From: Treponema bryantii
GTDB lineage: Bacteria > Spirochaetota > Spirochaetia > Treponematales > Treponemataceae
DNA: 64,000 bases
Assembly: GCF_036492245.1 (NCBI RefSeq)
Contig: NZ_AP025286.1
Coordinates: 2,728,001 to 2,792,000 of the forward strand
Reading direction: 5' to 3'
Made by a program: the position numbers and the translations under genes
The notes under the pieces: generated by a model
Seen by the model: only the letters and a program-made list of their open reading frames with translations
What the model was told of the DNA's origin: nothing
The model's database searches: none
Shown here: positions 7,728 to 15,757 of the stretch, in pieces
Layout of the letters: each line of letters opens with the position of its first letter
How positions within the stretch are numbered: the first letter of the stretch is position 1

Positions 7728-8897
7728 TTATAAAGCCTGTTTCAGATCAGCAATAAGGTCTTCAACATTTTCTATACCGACCGAAAGCCGCAGAGTTTCC
7801 GGGGTGATTCCATTCTTAAGACGGAGCTCTTCCGGAACATCTGCGTGTGTCTGGGTTGTCGGATAAGTAATCAGAGTTTCAACGCCGCCAAGACTTTCTG
7901 CATATTTTATGAGGCGAACTTTTTCCAGAATGCTCAGAGCTTTTTCTGTACTGGACAAGCGGAAAGTTACCATCGATCCAAAACCACGAGACTGTCTCTG
8001 CATAATTTTGTGCCCCGGATGTTCTTCAAGCCCCGGATAAATTACTTTTGTAACAACCTTCTGAGTTTTAAGCCAGCGGGCAATTTTATCTGCATTTGAC
8101 TGAGCTTTTTCCATTCGGATTCCAAGAGTTTTTATTCCGCGAAGAACCAGCCAGCTGTCAAATGGAGCTAAGCCTGAACCTGTTGTTTTTATGAGGAAGC
8201 GAAGCTTTTCATTTATTTCCGGATTTTTTGTAATTATAAAACCGGCCAGTGTATCGTTATGACCGGCAAGAAATTTAGTACCGCTGTGAACAACGACATC
8301 TGCTCCAAGAGCAAGCGGGTTCTGGAAATATGGAGACATAAAAGTGTTATCTACAATCAAGAGAAGTTTATGAGCGTGTGCGATTTTTGCCATTGCGGCA
8401 ATATCGGTTACGTTCATCATCGGGTTGGTTGGAGTTTCGACATAAATTGCTTTTGTAGCCGGAGTGATTATACTTTCCACGTCATCGCCGGAACAATTAG
8501 CACGGGTAAACTGAATTCCATTTTTTGAAGAAACATTATCAAAGAGACGGATTGTGCCGCCGTATAAATCTGAATCTACAATCAGGTGATCGCCGGGCTT
8601 AAAGAGCTCCATGAGCAGAGTAATTGCCGCCATGCCGGAAGAAAGGGCAAAGGCATCGGTGCCGCCTTCCAGCTGGCAGACAATTTTTTCCAGCTGTTCA
8701 CGGGTAGGGTTTTGCAGTCTGGAATAATCAAAGCCTGTGCTTTTTCCTACTCCAGGATGGGCATAGGTTGCTGTCTGATAAATAGGGAAGCTGATTGAAC
8801 CATAGTGATTACAGTTTTCACGACAGGCAGGCTGCCCGTCATTATTCTGACTATCTTCTTCAAGATGAAGACATTTTGTTTCTATTGAAAATGACAT
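7728..8897 (-). CDS. PLP-dependent Cys/Met metabolism enzyme (cystathionine synthase/lyase or sulfhydrylase family)
   Basis: This 389-residue fold-type I PLP enzyme belongs to the family of cystathionine gamma-synthase, cystathionine lyases, methionine gamma-lyase and O-acetylhomoserine sulfhydrylase. The PLP lysine is in HSGTKFLAGH (about residue 208), with SSGMAAI, DSDLYGGT and VETPTNPMM typical of the family. The exact reaction cannot be settled from sequence. The ATG at 8897 has a GGAG Shine-Dalgarno sequence; an upstream ATG at 8909 overlaps the previous gene and lacks one. It follows the Gly/Cys-rich NifX-like gene closely. Methionine synthesis from a C1 thiol would fit the locus, as inference. 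Confidence 0.88.
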   Translation of the reverse strand: MSFSIETKCLHLEEDSQNNDGQPACRENCNHYGSISFPIYQTATYAHPGVGKSTGFDYSRLQNPTREQLEKIVCQLEGGTDAFALSSGMAAITLLMELFKPGDHLIVDSDLYGGTIRLFDNVSSKNGIQFTRANCSGDDVESIITPATKAIYVETPTNPMMNVTDIAAMAKIAHAHKLLLIVDNTFMSPYFQNPLALGADVVVHSGTKFLAGHNDTLAGFIITKNPEINEKLRFLIKTTGSGLAPFDSWLVLRGIKTLGIRMEKAQSNADKIARWLKTQKVVTKVIYPGLEEHPGHKIMQRQSRGFGSMVTFRLSSTEKALSILEKVRLIKYAESLGGVETLITYPTTQTHADVPEELRLKNGITPETLRLSVGIENVEDLIADLKQAL

Positions 8898-8898
8898 A

Positions 8899-9369
8899 CT
8901 ATTCTCCAAACTTCAAATAATAAGCGGCAAGTTTTTCCAGAGCTTCACTTATCGGCAGCTCTATATCAAATACGCTGATTGCATTACGCTGGAACTGTCG
9001 TCCCATTCCCTGGCCTATCTGAGCCGCAACTACCGATCGGCAGTCTAATAGAAGTTCTACGGCCGGTGCGAGTGGACCGGTAGCACCGCCGCCGCAACCA
9101 CCACCTGAACCGCCGCAACCACCACCTGAACCGCCGCAGCCCGATCCGCTTCCGCAGCCAAAGCCACCACCGCCACAGCCGCCACCGAAGTTTAACTCAG
9201 TCGCTGCATCTGGCGATGTCGATTCATTTTCAAGAACCGGCACCTCACGTTTTTCAATAAAACAAAACTTACTTCCCTTCAGTTCATAAATTAAAAAAGA
9301 CTTAGCCTGACCAAAATGTAAATCAACATTGAGACCGTCGGATGATGCAATTGCAACTTTTATGCTCAT
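8899..9369 (-). CDS. NifX/NifB C-terminal-like cofactor-binding protein with a Gly/Cys-rich insertion
   Basis: This 156-residue protein has the dinitrogenase iron-molybdenum cofactor-binding fold: it opens with VAIASSDGLNVDLHFGQAKSF and later has VVAAQIGQGMG. A low-complexity segment of about 35 residues (about 62-97) is almost entirely Gly, Ser and Cys, with five Cys regularly spaced (GGGCGG and GGSGGGCGG units), inserted where homologues have a short loop. The insert could hold metal or an Fe-S precursor; that is inference. The DNA has a 21-base tandem repeat there. An AAGGAAT Shine-Dalgarno sequence precedes the ATG. Neighbours are nifH upstream and the PLP enzyme downstream. Confidence 0.8.
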   Translation of the reverse strand: MSIKVAIASSDGLNVDLHFGQAKSFLIYELKGSKFCFIEKREVPVLENESTSPDAATELNFGGGCGGGGFGCGSGSGCGGSGGGCGGSGGGCGGGATGPLAPAVELLLDCRSVVAAQIGQGMGRQFQRNAISVFDIELPISEALEKLAAYYLKFGE

Positions 9370-9387
9370 TTGTATTCCTTATTAAAT

Positions 9388-9446
9388 GGATTGCTTCGCT
9401 TCACTCGCAATGACAAACTGTACGCTGCGCTCCTCGCGATGTTACA
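9388..9446. repeat. Short intergenic repeat units upstream of the NifX-like gene
   Basis: A unit of the form GGATTGCTTCGCTTCACTCG followed by CAATGACA (9388-9415) is followed by a diverged copy (about 9417-9446, TACGCTGCGCTCCTCGCGAT core). The ATTGC/GCAAT ends are inverted. Units like this are common dispersed intergenic repeats in many bacterial genomes, from general recollection rather than a search. Confidence 0.55.
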
Positions 9447-9447
9447 A

Positions 9448-9534
9448 GGGGGGGGCGTTGCGGGGGCCTCCCCCTCAGAAGGGGTAGTGAAAGACCGCAA
9501 AGCGGGCTGGAACGAGGGGAAGGCCTTCCCCTCC
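9448..9534. repeat. GC-rich intergenic repeat, copy A
   Basis: This block of about 87 bases is far more GC-rich than its surroundings. It aligns along its length, in the same orientation, with the block at 11781-11863: GGGGGCG start, AGAAGGGGTAG middle, ACCGCA, then GAGGGGAAGG..TTCCCCTCC. Positions 9514-9533 are a perfect 20-base palindrome. It separates nifH from the NifX-like gene and may form a strong RNA hairpin on either strand. Confidence 0.7.
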
Positions 9535-9572
9535 CAACTATTCCCTATTTACTATCCCCTAAAACCTAAAAA

Positions 9573-10539
<967 letters not shown>

Positions 10540-10543
10540 TTAA

Positions 10544-10897
10544 TTAAAATAATCCCTGAATTCGATTGTATTTCCACACTTTAAGGATGGCGTCGTCAAT
10601 GCTGCCGGGAAGTTCCATTGCTGTAATTCCTTGTGTAGTAAGAGATTGGATTGCTCCATCGCCGATGCGGCTGGCTATTACGTATTTGCAGTCGGTGAAC
10701 TGCTGGACGTGGATGTCCATTGCGGACTTGTCGTGAAAGCCATCCTGGCACACAGGTTTTACGCTGCGTTTCTCCAGGAGGTCATAGCCTTCATCATCGT
10801 CGACGATATAGATATAGAAGATTTCTGATTTTCCGTAGTGAGTGTTTACTGTTTCGCCGTCTGTGCTGGCTATAGCAACGCGGTATTTATCAGCCAT
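10544..10897 (-). CDS. NifX-like cofactor-binding domain protein
   Basis: This protein of about 117 residues has the NifX/NifB-C-terminal fold: YRVAIASTDGETVNTHYGKS at the start and KYVIASRIGDGA in the middle. The start at 10897 (MADKYRVAIAS) matches the family N-terminus; in-frame starts at 10915 and 10939 would only add residues overlapping NifB. It begins eight bases inside the 3' end of the NifB-like gene, so the pair looks like a NifB whose NifX domain is a separate chain. It should bind a Nif-type cluster, by family knowledge. Confidence 0.8.
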   Translation of the reverse strand: MADKYRVAIASTDGETVNTHYGKSEIFYIYIVDDDEGYDLLEKRSVKPVCQDGFHDKSAMDIHVQQFTDCKYVIASRIGDGAIQSLTTQGITAMELPGSIDDAILKVWKYNRIQGLF

Positions 10898-11768
10898 GGG
10901 AGAAATTTTCTCCATAACTGCCCGGGCCAATTTTTGCATAAAGCTGGCGGGAAATATCTGATTTTCCCGGTACGCCTGCTGCGTCTGCACGGCAGTGATT
11001 ACAATGCAGGAAGAGCTCGATATATTCACCGGCGGCACGGCGTGCTGCCTCGATTTCTGCACAGTTTGGAGCCGGCTCGTCCTTGAGTTTTGCAGAAGGA
11101 ATTAGCGGTATGATGTTGTACTTTTCGGCACCGGCTTCTGCGACCGCCGCGGCGATCTCGGAAATGTGAGCGCCGTTTATGCGCGGAACTAATACCGTAT
11201 TTACTTTTACGGTAATTCCCGCTTCGGCAATTTTTCTGATTCCGGCAAGCTGATTTTCTATGAGGATTTTTGCGCCCTCTACCCCGTCGATTTTTTTGCC
11301 GTGCCAGATTATGTAATCGTTGAGCTGAGCTTCAATTTCCGGATCTACGGCATTTACGGTAACGGTAAGACTGTCGATTCCGGCAGCAATTACTTCATCG
11401 GCACGTTCGTTGAGAAGCAGGCCGTTTGTACTCATACACTTTATGAGCTGCGGATACTGCTGCCCTATCAGATTGAAAGTTTTGAAAGCATTATCGCTGG
11501 CAAGGGTATCGCCAGGACCGGCAATTCCTGCCACTTTGATTTCGGGACTGATCTGAATTGCCTTTCCTACAATTTCTGCAGCCTCTTCGGGCTTAAGAAC
11601 ATGAGCTGTTACGCCTGGTCTGTTTTCTGTTGTGTTGATTGAACGCTCGCAGAAGCGGCACGCGATGTTACAGCCTGGACATACAGGAAGATGTATGCGG
11701 CCTGTTGTAGCTCCGTGGCTACCAAAACATGGATGTGATTTTTCAAGTTCGGAAAACGATTTTGGCAT
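10890..11768 (-). CDS. nifB: NifB-like radical SAM protein
   Basis: This 292-residue radical SAM enzyme resembles the catalytic part of NifB, which fuses [4Fe-4S] units into the 8Fe-9S-C precursor (NifB-co). HPCFGSHG near the N-terminus, HLPVCPGCNIACRFC with Cys33, Cys37 and Cys40, ENRPGVT, and a C-terminal HCNHCRADAAG block all follow the NifB pattern. An AGGAG Shine-Dalgarno sequence lies eight bases before the start. The usual C-terminal NifX domain is absent and encoded by the overlapping next gene. With NifH and two NifX-like proteins this makes a cofactor-assembly set without the structural NifDK. Confidence 0.88.
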   Translation of the reverse strand: MPKSFSELEKSHPCFGSHGATTGRIHLPVCPGCNIACRFCERSINTTENRPGVTAHVLKPEEAAEIVGKAIQISPEIKVAGIAGPGDTLASDNAFKTFNLIGQQYPQLIKCMSTNGLLLNERADEVIAAGIDSLTVTVNAVDPEIEAQLNDYIIWHGKKIDGVEGAKILIENQLAGIRKIAEAGITVKVNTVLVPRINGAHISEIAAAVAEAGAEKYNIIPLIPSAKLKDEPAPNCAEIEAARRAAGEYIELFLHCNHCRADAAGVPGKSDISRQLYAKIGPGSYGENFSHG

Positions 11769-11780
11769 AGGCAGACTCCT

Positions 11781-11863
11781 GGGGGCGCTACGGGGGCGAA
11801 GCCCCCGTAGAAGGGGTAGCGGAAAACCGCAGGTTTGAAGCGAGGGGAAGGCTTTCCCCTCCT
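11781..11863. repeat. GC-rich intergenic repeat, copy B
   Basis: This block between cysK and the NifB-like gene is homologous to copy A at 9448-9534. It contains two strong hairpins: ten-base arms at 11788-11797 and 11801-11810 with a three-base loop, and GAGGGGAA/TTCCCCTC at 11842-11849 and 11854-11861. In RNA from the minus strand it could end or slow transcription leaving cysK. Confidence 0.7.
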
Positions 11864-11868
11864 CTATT

Positions 11869-12807
11869 TTAGTTATCGCTGAACAATGGTGTAGAAAGGT
11901 AGCGGTCGCCTGAATCAGGAAGAAGAACTACGATTGTCTTTCCCTTGTTTTCAGGACGCTTTGCAAGAATGCTTGCTGCCTTAAGAGCGGCACCACTTGA
12001 GATTCCTACAAGGATACCTTCGCTGCGGGCAAATGCACGGCCCTCTGTGAAAGCATCTTCATTTTCAATTGGAAGAATCTCGTCGTAAATCTTTGTGTTG
12101 AGAACGTCTGGAACGAATCCAGCACCGATTCCCTGAATCTTATGTGCACCGGCTGTTCCCTTTGAAAGAACAGGGCTTGTTGCAGGTTCAACTGCTACGA
12201 TTTTTACGTTTGGATTCTGTGACTTAAGATATTCACCAACACCTGTCAAAGTACCACCTGTACCAACACCAGCTACAAAGATATCAACTTTTCCGTCTGT
12301 CTGTTCCCAGATTTCTGGTCCAGTTGTCTTTTTATGAATTGCAGGATTTGCAGGGTTTACGAACTGTCCCGGAATGATACTGCCTGGTGTTGCTTTCTGT
12401 AACTCCTCGGCCTTTGCAATAGCTCCCTTCATTCCTTTTGCGCCTTCTGTAAGAACAAGCTCAGCACCATAAGCTTTAAGAAGATTGCGGCGTTCAACAC
12501 TCATGGTGTCTGGCAAAGTAAGGATTGCTTTATATCCCTTAGCTGCGGCAACTGCTGCAAGTCCGATTCCTGTATTACCAGAAGTTGGCTCGATAATTGT
12601 TGCACCTGGCTTTAAGATTCCTTTTTCTTCTGCATCTTCAATCATTGCAAGAGCGATACGGTCTTTTACGCTTCCTGCCGGATTTAAATATTCGAGTTTA
12701 GCAAGAATTGTTGCGTCTTTTACTCCTGCTGTCTTTGAATATCCGTTCAACTGTAAAAGCGGTGTTCCGCCTATCAATTCCAATGCACTCTGTTTAATAT
12801 TACTCAT
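11869..12807 (-). CDS. cysK: Cysteine synthase (O-acetylserine sulfhydrylase)
   Basis: This 312-residue fold-type II PLP enzyme makes cysteine from O-acetylserine and sulfide. The PLP lysine is Lys48 in PAGSVKDR, the substrate loop is PTSGNTG, and [12 protein letters not shown] binds the cofactor phosphate. Length and motifs match CysK throughout. The GGAG Shine-Dalgarno sequence precedes the start. A consensus promoter overlapped by an ACCTA-N9-TAGGT site lies upstream, as for nifH. It leads the minus-strand nif-like cluster, separated from nifB by the GC-rich repeat. Confidence 0.95.
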   Translation of the reverse strand: MSNIKQSALELIGGTPLLQLNGYSKTAGVKDATILAKLEYLNPAGSVKDRIALAMIEDAEEKGILKPGATIIEPTSGNTGIGLAAVAAAKGYKAILTLPDTMSVERRNLLKAYGAELVLTEGAKGMKGAIAKAEELQKATPGSIIPGQFVNPANPAIHKKTTGPEIWEQTDGKVDIFVAGVGTGGTLTGVGEYLKSQNPNVKIVAVEPATSPVLSKGTAGAHKIQGIGAGFVPDVLNTKIYDEILPIENEDAFTEGRAFARSEGILVGISSGAALKAASILAKRPENKGKTIVVLLPDSGDRYLSTPLFSDN

Positions 12808-12845
12808 TTTTGATCTCCTATTACTTTAGTAGGTTTTACAACTTC

Positions 12846-12879
12846 AATATAAATCCAATTACCTACTCTGTCAATAGGT
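12846..12879 (-). promoter_or_regulatory. cysK promoter with ACCTA-N9-TAGGT operator-like site
   Basis: On the minus strand TTGACA (12869-12874), 17 bases, and TATATT (12846-12851) repeat the nifH promoter almost exactly. ACCTA-N9-TAGGT (12861-12879) covers the -35 box in the same register. A weaker half-match near 12816-12834 overlaps the Shine-Dalgarno sequence and may be chance. Confidence 0.72.
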
Positions 12880-12965
12880 AATTGCAAAAAAAGAGGATTT
12901 TCTTCACGATTTTTGATGTTATTTTTTCCTTATTTAAGAAGCATTTTTTCTTTATATAGGGGGTT

Positions 12966-13000
12966 TTCCACTTGACAATTTTTGCAAGTGGAAATAACAT
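12966..13000 (+). promoter_or_regulatory. ptsN promoter overlapped by an inverted repeat (leaderless type)
   Basis: TTGACA (12972-12977), 17 bases, and TAACAT (12995-13000) end seven bases before the ATG at 13008, with no Shine-Dalgarno sequence. The nine-base arms TTCCACTTG (12966-12974) and CAAGTGGAA (12985-12993) with a ten-base spacer overlap the -35 box and spacer, as an operator would. Confidence 0.6.
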
Positions 13001-13007
13001 TTATGTT

Positions 13008-13454
13008 ATGGACTTAAGAACAGTATTAACAACAGACACCGTGAACCTTCATCTGAAAGGCACAACAAAAGAAGAAATCGTTGATGAGATGATTGATGTT
13101 TTGTTCAAGGCTGGAAAGGTTACAGACAAGGATGCAGCACGCGAATGTGTTTTGGACCGCGAGCGCAAAATGTCTACAGGTATGAAGCACGGAATCGCTA
13201 TTCCTCATGGAAAAACTGACACAGTAAAAGATTTGGTTGCTTGCATTGGTATTTCTGATAATCCTGTAGATTTTGATTCTCTGGATCAGGAACCTTGCCG
13301 CATTTTTATTATGACTTTGTCTCCAGTAAACAAGACAGGTCCACATCTTCAGTTCCTTGCAGAAGTAAGTCTTTTGTTCAAGAGTCCTGAAAAACGTCAG
13401 GAAATTCTTGACACTCAGGATAAGGCTGAAGTAATCCGTATTCTGACTGAATAG
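13008..13454 (+). CDS. ptsN: PTS EIIA-type protein (PtsN/fructose-type EIIA domain)
   Basis: This 148-residue protein is a stand-alone EIIA domain. The phosphorylatable histidine is His67 in HGIAIPHGKT, the family's active-site motif, and HLQFLAEVSLLF is the usual late helix. Alone it more likely regulates than transports, as PtsN (EIIA-Ntr) does; no EIIB or EIIC is adjacent. The ATG at 13008 (MDLRTVL) is chosen because the promoter -10 box lies seven bases upstream, and a longer reading would translate the promoter itself. Confidence 0.85.
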   Translation: MDLRTVLTTDTVNLHLKGTTKEEIVDEMIDVLFKAGKVTDKDAARECVLDRERKMSTGMKHGIAIPHGKTDTVKDLVACIGISDNPVDFDSLDQEPCRIFIMTLSPVNKTGPHLQFLAEVSLLFKSPEKRQEILDTQDKAEVIRILTE

Positions 13455-13500
13455 AAAAGATCCGGGGTTTACCCCTGATATAACATACTCATCAGATAAA

Positions 13501-13530
13501 ACCGGGTCTTTAAAGCCCGGTTATTTTTTT
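13501..13530 (+). terminator. Rho-independent terminator after ptsN
   Basis: ACCGGG (13501-13506) pairs with CCCGGT (13516-13521), with additional CTTT/AAAG pairing inside, followed by TATTTTTTT. It lies between ptsN and the next gene. Confidence 0.75.
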
Positions 13531-13545
13531 ATTTGAAGGAAAAAT

Positions 13546-13986
13546 ATGAAACTTGATCCAATTTTTACAGTAAAGAATAAGAAGCTCTACACTATTTCTG
13601 ATAACAGTGAGGTTGATACAGCTACCCTTAAACGTATTGATATTCTATGGAGCACTGTAGAACTGGATGAAGAAATCTATAATGAAGAATTCCTCGCTCA
13701 ACTTAGAGATCAGTTGAAAGCAATGGAAGAAACAAACACATTCGCTGTTCTTGTTCCAGTTGCTGACAAACCTCTTGATACTCCAGAGCAGGAAGAAGCC
13801 TTCATAAACACTTATAACCACACTGCCCGCCGCGTAAAAGACTGTACCAGCGTAGCCGGATTTGAACTCATTCCTCAGCTAAAAGATAAACAGGCTTTTA
13901 TGGACACTCTGGCTAAAAAACACGCGCAGTACGTCTATTTCACAAAGGCAGAAAATCCTCTGTCAGACGACATTGTGTTATACTAA
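13546..13986 (+). CDS. Uncharacterised 146-residue protein
   Basis: I do not recognise this gene. The product is soluble, acidic and without signal peptide or membrane segment. It has alternating helix and strand character, including a FAVLVPVADKPL strand and an AGFELIPQL stretch. A GAAGGA Shine-Dalgarno sequence precedes the ATG and codon use matches its neighbours, so it is very probably real. It follows the ptsN terminator and precedes an AT-rich inverted repeat. Confidence 0.7.
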   Translation: MKLDPIFTVKNKKLYTISDNSEVDTATLKRIDILWSTVELDEEIYNEEFLAQLRDQLKAMEETNTFAVLVPVADKPLDTPEQEEAFINTYNHTARRVKDCTSVAGFELIPQLKDKQAFMDTLAKKHAQYVYFTKAENPLSDDIVLY

Positions 13987-14019
13987 CCGCACAATTTTAC
14001 AACAAACCGCACTATTTGC

Positions 14020-14062
14020 GAAGAAAATGTAAATTTTTCACAAAAATTCACAAATTTTCTTC
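14020..14062. other. AT-rich imperfect inverted repeat
   Basis: GAAGAAAAT (14020-14028) is inverted as ATTTTCTTC (14054-14062), and the interval pairs imperfectly (AATTTTT/AAAAATT around CAC). It lies between the unknown gene and the promoter of the lytic transglycosylase. It may be a weak bidirectional terminator. Confidence 0.35.
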
Positions 14063-14070
14063 AAAATCAC

Positions 14071-14099
14071 TTGCATATATTTATCATTTGTGGCATTAT
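14071..14099 (+). promoter_or_regulatory. Promoter of the lytic transglycosylase gene
   Basis: TTGCAT (14071-14076), 17 bases, and CATTAT (14094-14099) lie about 36 bases before the ATG at 14136, leaving room for the GAGGG Shine-Dalgarno sequence. Confidence 0.55.
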
Positions 14100-14135
14100 A
14101 CACCGCGACAACGAGAGAGCAAGAGGGAAAAAAGT

Positions 14136-14915
14136 ATGCAGTCTAAAGAGAATCAGAACAGACTTGCAGGTACGTGGTTCCTCACCGCATTTTTGTGCAT
14201 CGTTTTAGCTTCTGCAGCCGTTCTAGTTTATTTTTTGCTGCCTAATGCATCGGAACCGGTTCAGCCTGTAACTGAGCCTTTGACTATAATTGATTTGTCA
14301 GAAGAAACTGAAGAAGAGCTTTCAGCAGCTTTTCAGGATTATTTTACTGAAGTTTCTCTGAATCGTCTTACAGACGACTACGATAATGGATTGAACTTAT
14401 ATCGTCAGCCATTATCTCGCACAGCAGTAGAGTGGTTTTACTTTCAGATTACTGGAAGTAAAGAGGTAACTCAGGCCATTCTTACAGAAGCTGAGAAAAA
14501 TGATATTCCGCTTTCTTTGGCATTTTCACTTGCCCACACAGAAAGCAATTATAACACAAGCGCGACCAACAGAAACGCTAACACTACGATTGACCGGGGC
14601 TTGTTCCAGTTGAACAGCAACTCCTTTCCCGAGCTTTCGGAGCCAGATTTCTTTGATCCGTTTGTAAGTTCAAAATATGGTATGGCGCACCTTAAGTTTT
14701 GCCTGAATACTGCCGGAAACGAAGTTTCTGCACTTGCAATGTACAATGCAGGAACCGGCCGTGTTCGTTCAAATAAGACTCCTTTGTCTACTTTGAACTA
14801 CGTTGGCAAAATCATGTCATACCAGAAGATGCTTGATCAGCTGTTTGATGAACAGGTTGCGTCTTACTTTGAGACCACAATGACACCTGGAATCGCAGTT
14901 GCTTATGCACACTAA
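14136..14915 (+). CDS. Membrane-anchored lytic transglycosylase (SLT domain)
   Basis: This 259-residue protein has one N-terminal membrane segment (about residues 13-37) and a periplasmic SLT domain that cleaves peptidoglycan glycan strands. The catalytic Glu is in AHTESNYN (about residue 136); RGLFQLN and ALAMYNAGTGRV are the other hallmark SLT motifs. The start at 14136 is chosen over a frame 40 codons longer because of the GAGGG Shine-Dalgarno sequence and the promoter at 14071-14099, which the longer reading would translate. A strong terminator follows. Confidence 0.85.
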   Translation: MQSKENQNRLAGTWFLTAFLCIVLASAAVLVYFLLPNASEPVQPVTEPLTIIDLSEETEEELSAAFQDYFTEVSLNRLTDDYDNGLNLYRQPLSRTAVEWFYFQITGSKEVTQAILTEAEKNDIPLSLAFSLAHTESNYNTSATNRNANTTIDRGLFQLNSNSFPELSEPDFFDPFVSSKYGMAHLKFCLNTAGNEVSALAMYNAGTGRVRSNKTPLSTLNYVGKIMSYQKMLDQLFDEQVASYFETTMTPGIAVAYAH

Positions 14916-14938
14916 TTAATTTGCCTCCTAATTTTTTT

Positions 14939-14980
14939 GAGGATCCGGTTTTTATAGTTTTTCCGGATCCTCTTTTTTTT
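14939..14980 (+). terminator. Strong rho-independent terminator
   Basis: GAGGATCCGG (14939-14948) and CCGGATCCTC (14963-14972) are perfect ten-base arms followed by eight T residues. It ends the lytic transglycosylase unit. Confidence 0.9.
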
Positions 14981-15122
14981 AACCAGAAATCCATGATATA
15001 TAAAATTTACTGTTATATTTTTAACATTATTTGCAAATTTTCCCGAATTCTGCTAAAATTCCACTCAAATTCAACATCTTTTGTTCTAAATTCAATTCCC
15101 ACTATATAAAAGGAACTTTATA

Positions 15123-15737
15123 ATGCAAGCATTAAATGATCTGCCGTCTGCAACAAGGAAAAGACTTGTCCAGCTGGAAGAACTTTTGAAATCCTGGAGC
15201 GGAGAGAAAATTACTTCCGCTAAGATTTGTGAATTGACCGGTTGGAAAGATTCTCTTGTTCGGCATGATTTATGGCTGATTAAGAACACAGCGCGCGGCT
15301 GGAAGAACGGGTACAATACTGCTACTCTTCTTCAGACGATTCGCAATGCACTTCATGGAGAAGTTCAGAACGAAAAACAGAACGTCTGCATCGCAGGCCT
15401 TGGCCGCCTTGGAGCAGCACTTCTTGATGACGGCTTATTCAGCGGCAGTCAGTTTGTAATAAAAGCAGGATTTGATTCAAACGTAAACAGGGTTGAAATC
15501 CTTCGTTCAACGTTTCCGCTCTACCCGGCTAGCGATATGAATTGGGTGATAAAACAGGAAAAAATCACCTTAGCAATTCTCGCAGTTGCAGACAAGGATG
15601 CACAGACAATGTGTGACAGGCTTGTAAAGGCCGGAATTACAGGAATTGTAAATATGACCCGAATGGTACTGAGTGTACCGGAAGGCATAAAAATAGAAAA
15701 TTTAAGCGTATTGAATGCGCTGAAAATGATAACTTAA
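15123..15737 (+). CDS. rex: Redox-sensing transcriptional repressor Rex family protein
   Basis: This 204-residue protein follows the Rex layout. An N-terminal winged helix (about residues 8-65) contains KITSAKICELTGW and VRHDLWLI, in place of the usual VRkDLs. A Rossmann domain with VCIAGLGRLGAAL (about residues 87-100) binds NAD(H), and a C-terminal helix swaps between subunits. Rex normally represses fermentative genes when NADH is low. The recognition helix departs from the consensus, so its operator may differ; I found no classical Rex site nearby. It sits 20 bases before serC and may be cotranscribed. Confidence 0.8.
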   Translation: MQALNDLPSATRKRLVQLEELLKSWSGEKITSAKICELTGWKDSLVRHDLWLIKNTARGWKNGYNTATLLQTIRNALHGEVQNEKQNVCIAGLGRLGAALLDDGLFSGSQFVIKAGFDSNVNRVEILRSTFPLYPASDMNWVIKQEKITLAILAVADKDAQTMCDRLVKAGITGIVNMTRMVLSVPEGIKIENLSVLNALKMIT

Positions 15738-15757
15738 AAAGACAAAGGAGTCGTTGT

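Noticed and set aside
12816-12834. Second ACCTA-N9-TAGGT-like site before cysK
   Set aside because: One half coincides with the Shine-Dalgarno sequence and has a mismatch, so it is likely coincidental.
12808-12860. S-box, T-box or cobalamin riboswitch before the sulfur genes
   Set aside because: The leaders of cysK, nifH and the PLP enzyme are too short and show no riboswitch-like structure.
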